This document shows, one piece after another, positions 43,594 through 51,812 of a stretch of DNA of 64,000 bases (position 1 is the first letter of the stretch; each line of letters begins with the position of its first letter). Under the pieces are notes generated by a model. It ran no database searches, was not told the origin of the DNA, and saw only the letters and a list, made by a program, of their open reading frames with translations. This stretch comes from Actinomadura hallensis. GTDB lineage: Bacteria > Actinomycetota > Actinomycetes > Streptosporangiales > Streptosporangiaceae. Both the position numbers and the translations under genes were made by a program. The DNA is taken from contig NZ_VFPO01000001.1 of assembly GCF_006716765.1 (NCBI RefSeq), positions 4,340,001 to 4,404,000 on the forward strand, in the 5' to 3' direction.

Positions 43594-44480
43594 GCACGTT
43601 CATCGAGCTGGTGATCAACGGGATCTCGGCGGGGTCGGTCTACGCGCTGATCGCCCTGGGCTTCGTGATCATTTTCAAGGCCACCGAGGTGGTCAACTTC
43701 GCGCACGCCTCGCTGCTGCTGGCGGGCGGCTACATCACGGCCGTGCTCCACGAGCACATCGGGTTCCTCGCGGCGCTCGCCGCCGGGATCGCCGGCGCGG
43801 CCGTCCTCGGCGTCCTGGTCGAGGTGCTGATCCTGCGGCGCGCCCGGGTCGAGGACCAGGCGGTGCTGGCGATCGTCACGATCGGCGTCGACATCGTGCT
43901 GGCGACCGAGCTGACCCGGCGGATCGGCACGCAGGTCCTCTCGCTCGGCGACCCCTGGCAGGACAAGATCGTGTACGTCGGCGGCGTCGGCATCGCCCAG
44001 ACGCGCATCGCCGCGTTCGCCGCCGCGGCGCTCATCATCACGGCGTTCCTGCTCGCGTTCCGCTTCACCTCGTGGGGCGTGGCGATGCGGGCGGCGGCCG
44101 AGGACGGCGAGACCGCCGCGCTGATGGGCATCCGCCTGTCGCGGGTCTCGCTGGCGGCCTGGGCCATCGCGGGCGCCCTGGCGACCGTCGCCGCCCTGTT
44201 CCTGACGGTGTTCCCCACGCCGGGGCTCGACCGCAGCACCTCGTTCGCCGCCATGAAGGCGTTCCCCGCCGCGATCCTCGGCGGGCTCGACTCCACCACC
44301 GGCGCGCTGGTCGGCGGCCTGCTCATCGGCCTCACCGAGTCGCTGGTGACCGGCTACCAGGGCGACCTGACGTTCCTCGGCCGCGGCATCGGCGGCGTGG
44401 CGCCGTTCCTGGTGATGCTCATCGTGCTGCTGATCCGCCCCGCGGGCCTGTTCGGGACGAGGGAGCTGTCGCGTGTCTGA
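43590..44480 (+). CDS. livH: Branched-chain amino-acid-type ABC transporter, permease LivH
   Basis: Inner-membrane permease, 296 aa, about eight helices. Family motifs: NGISAGSVYALIALGFVIIFKATEVVNFAHASLLL at the N-terminus, the EAA-like loop GIRLSRVSLAAWAIAGALATVAA, and ILGGLDSTTGALVGGLLIGLTESL. Begins at TTG 43590, which overlaps the livG stop (TTGA), with AAGGA six bases upstream. It pairs with LivM. Confidence 0.93.
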   Translation: MSTFIELVINGISAGSVYALIALGFVIIFKATEVVNFAHASLLLAGGYITAVLHEHIGFLAALAAGIAGAAVLGVLVEVLILRRARVEDQAVLAIVTIGVDIVLATELTRRIGTQVLSLGDPWQDKIVYVGGVGIAQTRIAAFAAAALIITAFLLAFRFTSWGVAMRAAAEDGETAALMGIRLSRVSLAAWAIAGALATVAALFLTVFPTPGLDRSTSFAAMKAFPAAILGGLDSTTGALVGGLLIGLTESLVTGYQGDLTFLGRGIGGVAPFLVMLIVLLIRPAGLFGTRELSRV

Positions 44481-45603
44481 ATCCCGGTCCATCCGCCTCC
44501 CCCGCCGCCTCCCGTCACGACGGGCGTGGCTCCTGTGCGGCGGCTTCGTGCTCCTGCTCCTGCCCCCCTTCTACGTCGACGCGTTCTGGCTGCAGACCGG
44601 CCTGTTCGGGATGTCCGCCGCGATCGGCGCGATCGGCCTGAACCTGCTGACCGGCTCGACCGGCCAGCTGTCGATGGGGCACGCGTTCTTCCTGGCCGTC
44701 GGCGCCTACGGGTACGTGTACCTGGCGTCCGGCTCGGACGGCGACATGACCGGCCTCGGGCTGCCGACGTCGCTGGCGTTCGTCGGCGCGGTCGTGCTCG
44801 CCGGGATCGCGGGCGGCCTGTTCAGCCCCATCGCCGGGCGGCTGCGCGGCGTCTACCTCGGCATCGCCTCCCTCGCGCTGATCTTCATCGGGCAGCACGT
44901 GCTGTTCAACGCCCAGAGCGTCACCGGAGGCTTCAACGGCCGGAGCGTGCCGCCGCTGGAGCTGTTCGGGTTCGCCTTCGACGACTCCCCGGGCGTGGTG
45001 CTGTTCAACGTGCCGCTCGGCGCGCTCGAGCGGCTGTGGTTCCTCGCCGTCGCGCTGCTGCTCCCCGCGGCGTGGATCGCGCGGGGCATCCTGCGCGGCC
45101 GGCCCGGACGGGCGATGAACACCATCCGCGACCACGAGGTCGCCGCGGCGGTGATGGGCGTGCCGGTGGCCCGGTACCGCGCCGGGGTGTTCGTGCTGTC
45201 GTCGATGTACGCGGGGGCGGCCGGGGCGCTGCTGGCGCTCGTGTTCCAGCGGACCGTCCCCGAGTACTTCGGGATGTTCCTCGCCCTGGACTACCTCGCC
45301 ATGATCGTCATCGGCGGTCTCGGCAGCGTCGGCGGCGCCGTCGCGGGGGCGGTGTTCGTGTCCGTCCTGCCGCAGCTCCTCACCCGCTTCGGCGACGACC
45401 TGCCGCTCGTCGCCGCACCCGGCTCGGGCGGCGTCTCCCCCGCCGAGGCCGCCCGGATCCTGTACGGCGCCGCCGTCGTCGCCGTCGTCCTGTTCCTTCC
45501 CCGCGGCCTGGCGGGGGTGTGGCCGATGCTGCGCACCGCCGCGTCCCGCCGCCGGGCGGCCCGACACCTCACCCGACTGGAAAAAGAGGAGCAACCAGCA
45601 TGA
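44473..45603 (+). CDS. livM: Branched-chain amino-acid-type ABC transporter, permease LivM
   Basis: The second permease, 376 aa. Family motifs: AIGLNLLTGSTGQLSMGHAFFLAVGAYGY, YLGIASLALIFI, the cytoplasmic loop IRDHEVAAAVMGVPVARYRAGVFVLSSMYAGAAGALLA, and VIGGLGSVGGAVAGAVFVSVLPQLL. The GTG at 44473 overlaps livH by eight bases and has GGGAG seven bases upstream. Its own stop overlaps livK as ATGA. Compared with livM of model bacteria it carries a longer, basic C-terminus (RRRAARHLTRLEKEEQPA). Confidence 0.93.
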   Translation: MSESRSIRLPRRLPSRRAWLLCGGFVLLLLPPFYVDAFWLQTGLFGMSAAIGAIGLNLLTGSTGQLSMGHAFFLAVGAYGYVYLASGSDGDMTGLGLPTSLAFVGAVVLAGIAGGLFSPIAGRLRGVYLGIASLALIFIGQHVLFNAQSVTGGFNGRSVPPLELFGFAFDDSPGVVLFNVPLGALERLWFLAVALLLPAAWIARGILRGRPGRAMNTIRDHEVAAAVMGVPVARYRAGVFVLSSMYAGAAGALLALVFQRTVPEYFGMFLALDYLAMIVIGGLGSVGGAVAGAVFVSVLPQLLTRFGDDLPLVAAPGSGGVSPAEAARILYGAAVVAVVLFLPRGLAGVWPMLRTAASRRRAARHLTRLEKEEQPA

Positions 45604-46868
45604 AACGATTCGCTCGCGTCACGGCCGCCGGCGCGCTCGCGCTGGCACTGCCGCTGGCCCTGGCGACCGGCTGCAGCGACAAGGCGACCGGCGGCTCGGC
45701 GGAGACCGGGGCCGACGGCGTCAAGCACGGCCCCGGCGTCACCGACGACAAGATCAGCATCGGCGTCCAGACGGACATGACCGGGGTGTACGCCCCGCTC
45801 GGCAAGAGCCTGACCCAGGCCCAGCAGATGTACGCCGAGCAGGTGAACGCCGAGGGCGGCATCTGCGGCCGCAAGATCGAGCTCGTGGTCCGCGACCACG
45901 GGTACGACGTGCAGAAGGCCATGGCCGCCTACAGCGAGCTGGAGTCCAACGTCATCGGGCTGGTGCAGTTCATCGGCTCGCCGATGGTGACGGCGCTCGG
46001 CGACCGCATCACCGGCGACAAGATGTTCGTCATCCCCAACGCGTGGGCGACGACGCTGCTCGGCAACCAGTACATCCAGGTCACCGGCACCACCTACGAC
46101 GTCGACATGATCAACGCCCTCGACTTCCTCACCGAGGAGAAGGGGATCAAGAAGGGCGACAAGGTCGGCCACGTCTACTTCGAGGGCGACTACGGCGAGA
46201 GCGCGCTCAACGGCTCCAAGCACGCGGCCAAGGAGCTCGGCCTGGAGATCGTCGAGCAGAAGATCAAGGCGACCGACGACGACATGAGCGCGCAGGTGTC
46301 GGCGCTGCAGAGCGCCGGCGTGTCGGCGATCCTGATGAGCGCCGGGCCCAAGCAGTCGGCGTCGCTCGCCGGCGTCGCCCGGTCCAAGGGCCTCATGGTG
46401 CCGATCGTGGCGAGCAACTCCGGGTTCTCCCCGCAGCTGCTGAAGACCCCGGCGGCGCCCGCGCTGCTGAAGGGCTTCTACCTCGCCAGCGCCGGCGCGC
46501 CGATCTCCTCCGACCTGGAGAAGATCAAGAAGCTGCGCGAGGACTACAAGAAGAAGTACCCCGGGGAGCCGCTGGACAACGCGGTCGTCAACGGCTACAC
46601 CAGCGCCGTGGTCTTCGGCGACGCGCTCACCAAGGCGTGCGAGGCCAAGGACCTCACGCGCGAGGGCCTGATCAAGGCGCACCGGTCCACCACGGCCTAC
46701 GACGACGGGTACGGCACGCCGATGGACTTCTCGAAGGTCGACGAGCCCGGCACCCGCAAGACCTACATCCTGCGGACCGACGAGAAGGCCGAGGGCGGCC
46801 TGGTCGTCGAGCGGGAGGCCACCGCCTCCAAGATCGCTGAGGCGTACGAGGTCCCCGCGGGCAAGTGA
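45600..46868 (+). CDS. livK: Branched-chain amino-acid-type ABC transporter, substrate-binding lipoprotein LivK
   Basis: The extracellular receptor of the importer, 422 aa. Lipoprotein signal peptide 1-24 with lipobox LATGC (C25). The mature type I periplasmic-binding fold carries ISIGVQTDMTGVYAPLGKSLTQAQQMYAEQVNAEGGICGRKIELVVRDHGYD and FGDALTKACEAKDLTREGL. Its ligand may be an amino acid, amide or aromatic compound; sequence alone does not say. ATG 45600 forms an ATGA overlap with livM. A 17-bp repeat starts within its stop codon. Confidence 0.93.
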   Translation: MKRFARVTAAGALALALPLALATGCSDKATGGSAETGADGVKHGPGVTDDKISIGVQTDMTGVYAPLGKSLTQAQQMYAEQVNAEGGICGRKIELVVRDHGYDVQKAMAAYSELESNVIGLVQFIGSPMVTALGDRITGDKMFVIPNAWATTLLGNQYIQVTGTTYDVDMINALDFLTEEKGIKKGDKVGHVYFEGDYGESALNGSKHAAKELGLEIVEQKIKATDDDMSAQVSALQSAGVSAILMSAGPKQSASLAGVARSKGLMVPIVASNSGFSPQLLKTPAAPALLKGFYLASAGAPISSDLEKIKKLREDYKKKYPGEPLDNAVVNGYTSAVVFGDALTKACEAKDLTREGLIKAHRSTTAYDDGYGTPMDFSKVDEPGTRKTYILRTDEKAEGGLVVEREATASKIAEAYEVPAGK

Positions 46869-46916
46869 TCCGCCGGCGCGACTGATCCGCCCGCGCGACT
46901 GATCCGGTGGCGGGGG
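46866..46916. repeat. 17-bp tandem repeat over the livK stop codon
   Basis: TGATCCGCCGGCGCGAC (46866-46882), TGATCCGCCCGCGCGAC (46883-46899) and a degenerate TGATCCGGTGGCGGGGG (46900-46916). The first TGA is the livK stop, so the array lies just after the coding region and gives several further stop codons in the same phase only if the unit length allows (17 is not a multiple of three). Confidence 0.75.
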
Positions 46917-46940
46917 CCGGGGTTCCGTGTGCACCCGGCC
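46915..46940. terminator. Bidirectional terminator between livK and fecE
   Basis: GGCCGGG and CCCGGCC pair around 12 bases, with further complementarity on both sides. It lies between the convergent livK (plus) and siderophore ATPase (minus) genes and could end both transcripts. Confidence 0.55.
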
Positions 46941-46983
46941 TCCGCCCCGTCCGCCCCCGCCCCGCGCTCCGTCCTCCCCGGAG

Positions 46984-47805
46984 TCAGCGCAGGGCGGGGG
47001 CTTTCGTCCGCGCGGCGGGGACGACCAGCGGCGTCCCGGTCTCGGGGCACTCGATCACCCGGCACGGAAGGCCGAAGACCCGCTCGACCAGGTCGGCGGT
47101 GACCACCGAGGACGGGTCCCCCTCCGCCACGATCCGGCCGTCCCGCATGGCGATCACGTGGGTGGCGTACCGGGAGGCGTGGTTGAGGTCGTGCAGGACG
47201 GCCACGACCGTCCGGCCCTCCTCGTGGAGCCGGGCGCACAGGTCGAGCACCTCGATCTGGTGCGCGATGTCCAGGTAGGTCGTCGGCTCGTCGAGCAGGA
47301 GCAGCGGCGTCTGCTGGGCCAGCGCCATCGCGATCCAGACCCGCTGCCGCTGGCCGCCCGACAGCTCGTCCACGTGCCGGCCGGCGAGGTCCGCGACGCC
47401 GGTCGCCTCCATGGACTCGGCGACGACCCGCTCGTCCTCCCGCGACCACTGCCGCAGCAGGCTCTGGTGCGGGTACCGGCCGCGCGACACCAGGTCGGCG
47501 ACCGTGATCCCCTCCGGCGCGATCGGCGACTGCGGCAGCAGCCCGAGGGTCCGCGCCAGCTTCTTGGCGGGCCAGGACGCGATCGGCCCGCCGTCCAGGA
47601 CGACGGTCCCGGCCGTCGGCCGCAGGATCCGGGCCAGCGCCCGCAGCAGCGTCGACTTGCCGCACGCGTTCGGGCCGACGATCACCGTGAACGAGCCGTC
47701 CGGCACGGCCACGTCGAGGTCCTCGGCGATGACGCGCCGGTCGTAGCCCAGGGTCAGGCCGGTTCCGGTCAGCCGCGGTGTCCCGCCCGTCGTTGCGTCC
47801 GTCAT
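46984..47805 (-). CDS. fecE: Iron-siderophore ABC transporter, ATP-binding protein
   Basis: The ATPase of the siderophore importer, 273 aa. Walker A GPNACGKST, Q-loop LLPQSPIAPEGITVADLVSRGRYPHQ (FecE/FhuC-type), signature LSGGQRQRVWIAMALAQ and Walker B LLLLDEPTTYLDIAHQIEVL. The start ATG 47805 shares its first base with the stop of the permease gene. It is last in a three-gene operon with two permeases, divergent from the substrate-binding protein gene, all under one iron box. Symbol given for family only. Confidence 0.93.
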   Translation of the reverse strand: MTDATTGGTPRLTGTGLTLGYDRRVIAEDLDVAVPDGSFTVIVGPNACGKSTLLRALARILRPTAGTVVLDGGPIASWPAKKLARTLGLLPQSPIAPEGITVADLVSRGRYPHQSLLRQWSREDERVVAESMEATGVADLAGRHVDELSGGQRQRVWIAMALAQQTPLLLLDEPTTYLDIAHQIEVLDLCARLHEEGRTVVAVLHDLNHASRYATHVIAMRDGRIVAEGDPSSVVTADLVERVFGLPCRVIECPETGTPLVVPAARTKAPALR

Positions 47806-48872
47806 CAGATCCGTCCCGTCTTCCGTTCGGTCACGAGGAGCCAGACGAGGTATCCGCCGCCGAGGAGCCCGGTCACCACCCCGACCGGGAGCTGGTGCCC
47901 GGGGAAGGCGCGCAGCGCCGCCCAGTCGGCGGCCACCAGCAGCGCCGCGCCCATGCACATCGCGGGGAGCAGGTTGGGGCCGGGGGTGCGGGTCAGCCGG
48001 CGGGCGAGCTGCGGCGCGGTCAGCGCGACGAACGCGACCGGGCCGGCCGCCGCCGCGGCGAGCGAGGCGAGCAGCACCGCGGCGGCCAGCAGCACCAGCC
48101 GCACCCGCTCGATCGGAACGCCGAGCCCGTGCGCGGCGTCGTCGCCCATCTCCAGCATCCGCAGCGCGCGGCCGCAGGCGACCAGGACGAGCGGCCCGAG
48201 GACGGCGAGCCCGGCCAGCACCGGCGCCGCGTCCGACCAGTCCCGTCCGTCCAGGCTGCCCGTCAGCCACAGCACGGCGCGGGCGGCCTCGACGATCTCC
48301 GCCTGGGTGATCAGGTAGCCGTTCACGCCGGTGAGGATCGCGGCGACGCCGATCCCGACGAGGATGAGCCGCTGGCCGTGCGCGCCGCGCCGTCCCGCGA
48401 CCGCGTACACGAGCAGCCCGGTCGCCAGCCCGCCGGCCGCGGCGCCCCCGGCGACGGCGGCGCTGCCGCCGCCGGCCAGCACGATCACGGCGAGGACGCC
48501 GGTGGAGGCGCCCTGGGTGAAGCCGAGGATGTCGGGGCTGCCGAGCGGGTTGCGGACCAGCGACTGGAAGATCGCGCCGGACAGGCCGAGCGCCGCGCCG
48601 ACCGCGAGGCCCGTCACCGCGCGCGGCAGCCTGATCTCGTTGACGATGAGCGTGTCGGCGGGCGACCCCTGCCCGGCCAGGGTGCGCACGACCTCGGCGG
48701 GGCCCATCGGGAAGTCCCCGGTGCCGATGAGCAGCACGGCCATGCCGAGCGCCACGGCCAGGCAGGCCGCGGCGACGGCGACGGCGCGCGGCCGGAAGCG
48801 CAGCGAGAGCCCGGCGGGGGTCCGCACGACGGCGAGGCGCGGTCCGCGGTCCAGGAGGCGGCCGCCGGTCAT
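47805..48872 (-). CDS. Iron-siderophore ABC transporter, permease 2 (FecCD family)
   Basis: A 355-aa BtuC/FecCD-type permease with about ten helices. Motifs: RLPRAVTGLAVGAALGLSGAIFQSLVRNPLGSPDILGFTQGASTG and GPVAFVALTAPQLARRLT (the ATPase-coupling loop). The N-terminal ~25 residues are cytoplasmic and basic. Start ATG 48872 overlaps the upstream permease stop (ATGA). It forms a heterodimer with the permease encoded just before it. Confidence 0.92.
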   Translation of the reverse strand: MTGGRLLDRGPRLAVVRTPAGLSLRFRPRAVAVAAACLAVALGMAVLLIGTGDFPMGPAEVVRTLAGQGSPADTLIVNEIRLPRAVTGLAVGAALGLSGAIFQSLVRNPLGSPDILGFTQGASTGVLAVIVLAGGGSAAVAGGAAAGGLATGLLVYAVAGRRGAHGQRLILVGIGVAAILTGVNGYLITQAEIVEAARAVLWLTGSLDGRDWSDAAPVLAGLAVLGPLVLVACGRALRMLEMGDDAAHGLGVPIERVRLVLLAAAVLLASLAAAAAGPVAFVALTAPQLARRLTRTPGPNLLPAMCMGAALLVAADWAALRAFPGHQLPVGVVTGLLGGGYLVWLLVTERKTGRI

Positions 48873-49909
48873 GGCGCGGCCGCCCGGTGCGGGGGTCGCC
48901 GGACGAGGTACAGGAACAGCGGCCCGCCCGCGACGACCATGACGATCCCGACCTGCACCTCGGAGGGCCGCGCGACGACGCGTCCGGCGACGTCGGCCGC
49001 CAGCATCAGCGCGGGCGACAGGACCGCGCAGTACGGGAACAGCCAGCGCAGGTCGGAGCCGGTGAGGGCGCGGACGAGGTGCGGCACCATCAGCCCGACG
49101 AAGATGATCGGCCCGCAGGCCGCGGTCGCCGCCCCGCACAGCAGCGTGATCGTGACGATGGCGGCGGCGCGGGCCCGCGCGGGATCGGCGCCGAGCGCGC
49201 GGGCGGAGTCGTCGCCCATCGCCATCGCGTTCAGCGGGCGGGCGAGCAGCAGCGCGGCCGCCAGGCCGGCGGCGACGAACGGCAGGACGCGCACGATGGT
49301 GTGGTTCTGCGCGGCCGCGAGCGACCCGACCGTCCAGAACCGCATGCGGTCCAGGGACGCGGTGTCGAGGAGCTGCACCGCGTTGACGTAGGAGAACAGC
49401 GCCGCGTTCAGCGCGGCCCCGGCCAGCACGAGCCGGGCGGGGGTGGCGGCGCGGCCGCCGCCGACCGCGTACAGCAGGACCGCGACGGCGCCCGCCCCGG
49501 CGAACGCGAACCACACGAACCCGGTGAACGAGGTCACGCCGAGAAAGGAGATCGCCGAGACGACGGCGGCGGACGCGCCGGCGTTGATGCCGAGCAGCCC
49601 CGGGTCGGCGAGCGGGTTGCGGGTGAGGGCCTGCATCACCGCGCCGGCGAGGCCGAGCGCCAGGCCCGCGAGGAGGCCGAGGACGGTCCGCGGGAGGCGC
49701 ATGTCGTGGACGATCGTGTACGCGGGCGACCCGGGGCGGACGAGCCCGTCCCACGCCTCGCCGGGCGACAGCGGCTTCGCGCCGACGGCCAGGCTGAGCA
49801 CGGCGGCGGCGAGCAGGAGCAGCAGCGCGGCGGCGAGCCCGGCGGCCCGCCCGCGTCCCGGCGGTCGTGCGGGAGGCGCCGTGACCGGCGGGGGCTTGGT
49901 CGACAACAC
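48869..49909 (-). CDS. Iron-siderophore ABC transporter, permease 1 (FecCD family)
   Basis: A 346-aa FecCD-type permease. Motifs: RLPRTVLGLLAGLALGLAGAVMQALTRNPLADPGLLGINAGASAAVV and GPIIFVGLMVPHLVRALTG. The N-terminus is a proline-rich cytoplasmic leader (STKPPPVTAPPARPPG). GTG 49909 has GGAG ten bases upstream. It is the first gene of the operon, 64 bp from the iron box at 49973-49991, on the opposite strand to the binding-protein gene. Confidence 0.92.
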   Translation of the reverse strand: MLSTKPPPVTAPPARPPGRGRAAGLAAALLLLLAAAVLSLAVGAKPLSPGEAWDGLVRPGSPAYTIVHDMRLPRTVLGLLAGLALGLAGAVMQALTRNPLADPGLLGINAGASAAVVSAISFLGVTSFTGFVWFAFAGAGAVAVLLYAVGGGRAATPARLVLAGAALNAALFSYVNAVQLLDTASLDRMRFWTVGSLAAAQNHTIVRVLPFVAAGLAAALLLARPLNAMAMGDDSARALGADPARARAAAIVTITLLCGAATAACGPIIFVGLMVPHLVRALTGSDLRWLFPYCAVLSPALMLAADVAGRVVARPSEVQVGIVMVVAGGPLFLYLVRRPPHRAAAP

Positions 49910-49972
49910 GTGGCGGGGCTCCGGAAACGCGCCGAGGGGACCGGGTGATCGATCCCACTGTGGAACAAGATC

Positions 49973-49991
49973 TTAGGTTAGGTTAACCTAA
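49973..49991. promoter_or_regulatory. IdeR/DtxR iron box
   Basis: TTAGGTTAGGTTAACCTAA differs at two positions from the canonical 19-bp IdeR/DtxR box TTAGGTTAGCCTAACCTAA. It lies centrally between the divergent permease operon (start 49909) and the binding-protein gene (start 50050), so Fe2+-bound regulator would silence both. Confidence 0.88.
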
Positions 49992-50049
49992 GCCGCGTTC
50001 CAAGGCCCGTATTGGGGCCAGCGTAGTTGATTCTTGGAGAACGTCCGAA

Positions 50050-51087
50050 ATGTCGAACCCCGGTGCCCCACAGCACACCCGCGCGGCCCTGTCCCGGCGC
50101 GGCTTCCTCGGCGCGGGCGGCGCCCTCGCCCTCGGAGCCCTCATCGCGGCGTGCGGCGGCGACGGCGGGGACAAGTCCTCCTCCGGCGGGGGCTCCTGGT
50201 CGTTCACCGACGACCGCGGCGAGAAGATCCGGCTGGACGCGCGGCCGGGACGCGTCGTCGCCTACGTCGCGGCGGCCGCAGCCCTGTACGACTTCGGCGT
50301 CGACGAGCAGCTCGTCGGGGTGTTCGGCCCGACGAAGCTGAAGGACGGCAGTCCCGACCCGCAGGCCGGGGACCTCCCCGTCGACCGGCTGGAGATCATC
50401 GGCAACGCCTTCGGCGAGTTCAACATCGAGAAGTACGCGGCGCTGCGGCCGGAGCTCCTCGTCAGCAACATGTTCGTCGACGACGAGCTGTTCTACGTCC
50501 CGCCGGAGAGCAAGGACAAGATCTACGGGCTGGCCCCGAGCGTCGCGATCTCCGCCGGATCCGTCCCGCTGCCGAAGCCGATCGAGCGGACGGCCGAGCT
50601 CGCCGCCGCCCTCGGCGCCGACGTGAAGTCGGACAAGGTCACCGCCGACCGGCGGCGGTTCGAGAAGGCCGCGGAGAGGGTCCGCGCGGCCGCCGAGGAG
50701 AAGCGGGGGCTGAAGGTCCTCGCGGCGTCCGCGAGCCCCGACCTGTTCTACGCCTCCAGCCCGGACAAGAACACCGACCTCATCTACCTCAAGGAGCTCG
50801 GCGTCGACATCGTCGTCCCGGAGAAGCTCGACCAGGCCGGCTACTTCGAGAACCTCAGCTGGGAGAACGCCGGGAAGTACAAGGCCGACCTCATCCTGCT
50901 CGACTCCCGCACCCAGGCGCTCCAGCCCAAGGACCTCGGCGACAAGCCGACCTGGAAGGAGCTGCCCGCGGTGAAGGCCGGACAGGTCGTCCCGTGGCAG
51001 CCCGAGCCCCGCTTCTCCTACGCGGGCTGCGCGCCGATCCTCGAGGAGTTCGCCGCCGCCCTCCAGTCCGCGAAGAAGGCCGGCTGA
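50050..51087 (+). CDS. Iron-siderophore ABC transporter, substrate-binding lipoprotein
   Basis: A 345-aa periplasmic-binding protein of the FecB/FhuD type. The N-terminus has both a twin-arginine motif (SRRGFLG at 15-21) and a lipobox LIAAC (C35), so it is a Tat-exported lipoprotein. The mature domain shows FTDDRGEKIRLDARPGRVVAYVAAAAALYDFGV (first lobe), ALRPELLVSNMFVD, and GVDIVVPEKL through WENAGKYKADLILLDS. ATG 50050 has GGAGA about ten bases upstream. It is divergent from the permeases and directly upstream of the remnant siderophore-interacting protein gene. Confidence 0.93.
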   Translation: MSNPGAPQHTRAALSRRGFLGAGGALALGALIAACGGDGGDKSSSGGGSWSFTDDRGEKIRLDARPGRVVAYVAAAAALYDFGVDEQLVGVFGPTKLKDGSPDPQAGDLPVDRLEIIGNAFGEFNIEKYAALRPELLVSNMFVDDELFYVPPESKDKIYGLAPSVAISAGSVPLPKPIERTAELAAALGADVKSDKVTADRRRFEKAAERVRAAAEEKRGLKVLAASASPDLFYASSPDKNTDLIYLKELGVDIVVPEKLDQAGYFENLSWENAGKYKADLILLDSRTQALQPKDLGDKPTWKELPAVKAGQVVPWQPEPRFSYAGCAPILEEFAAALQSAKKAG

Positions 51088-51098
51088 GAGGACGCCCC

Positions 51099-51398
51099 AT
51101 GACCCGCCCCAGGACCGGGCCCGCGCACCCCTTCGCCTTCTTCGACCTCGGCGTCTGCCGCTCGGAGCGGCTCGGTCCCGGCATGGTCCGGATCGCCTTC
51201 GGGGTGGAACCGGCCGGCGGCTCCGGGACGGAGTTCGTCTCGGCCGGGCGCGACCAGCGCTTCAAGCTGTTCTTCCCGCACCCGCACCAGGGCCTCGACC
51301 GCCGCGCCGTCGTCTTCACCGGCTACTGGCGCCGCGGCGCCGGCGAGGAGGACCTCCTCGCCGAGTACGCCGGCGCCTCCCCCGCCACCGACGAGTAG
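51099..51398 (+). pseudogene. Internally deleted siderophore-interacting protein (FAD-binding ferric-siderophore reductase)
   Basis: The 99-codon reading frame joins the N-terminal end of a SIP-family reductase (FAFFDLGVCRSERLGPGMVRIAFG through GRDQRFKLFFPHPHQG, residues 11-65) directly to its extreme C-terminus (LDRRAVVFTGYWRRGAGEEDLL, 66-87). Normal SIPs are about 250-280 residues. The missing part includes the RxYT flavin-binding motif and the whole NAD(P)H domain, so it cannot reduce iron. The frame is preserved across the junction, ATG 51099 has a good AGAGGA ribosome binding site, and the gene follows the binding protein by 11 bp, so a short product may still be made. Confidence 0.82.
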
Positions 51399-51408
51399 CC
51401 GGGCGGGC

Positions 51409-51443
51409 GGCGGCCCGGCCCTCCCCCCGGACGGCGGGCCGCC
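51409..51443. terminator. Terminator between the siderophore and mrp operons
   Basis: GGCGGCCCG and CGGGCCGCC form a perfect 9-bp stem in the 54-bp gap between convergent operons. It could serve both strands. Confidence 0.55.
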
Positions 51444-51452
51444 TCAGCGGCG

Positions 51453-51812
51453 TCAGTCCTCGCGGCGGCTCTCCTCGCGGCGGCTCTCCTCGCGGCGGCT
51501 GTCGTCGACGGTGATGACGCCGCGGTCGATCACGCCGGCGCGCCAGGCGGCCCCGCCGACCGTCTGCGCGGTGACCGGGGCGGTGAGGAGCTGGAAGAAC
51601 GCGACGAGGATCAGCGGGGCGGCGGACGCGAAGGAGCCCGCCTGGAAGGCGACCCCGGTGAGGATGAGGAGCAGCCCGATCGTCTGCGGCTTCGTCGCGG
51701 CGTGCAGCCTGCTGAGCAGGTCCGGGAAGCGCAGGGCGCCCAGGGCGCCGAGCGCGGAGAAGAGGGCGCCGGTCGGCAGCAGGATCGCCGTGATGACGTC
51801 GGCGGCGCTCAC
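51453..51812 (-). CDS. mrpG: Mrp-type Na+(K+)/H+ antiporter subunit G
   Basis: A 119-aa small membrane subunit of the multisubunit cation/proton antiporter; three helices in the first ~90 residues with the family motif GALGALRFPDLLSRLHAATKPQTIGLLLILTG. The C-terminal RREESRREESRRED comes from a three-fold 15-bp in-frame DNA repeat. GTG 51812 overlaps the mrpF stop (GTGA). It is last in the mrp operon. Confidence 0.9.
   Translation of the reverse strand: MSAADVITAILLPTGALFSALGALGALRFPDLLSRLHAATKPQTIGLLLILTGVAFQAGSFASAAPLILVAFFQLLTAPVTAQTVGGAAWRAGVIDRGVITVDDSRREESRREESRRED
51458..51502. repeat. Three 15-bp direct repeats inside mrpG
   Basis: Unit cctcgcggcggctct occurs three times (51458-51472, 51473-51487, 51488-51502, the last with one change). 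Being a multiple of three it adds RREES pentapeptides to the cytoplasmic tail of the subunit without breaking the frame. Confidence 0.9.
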
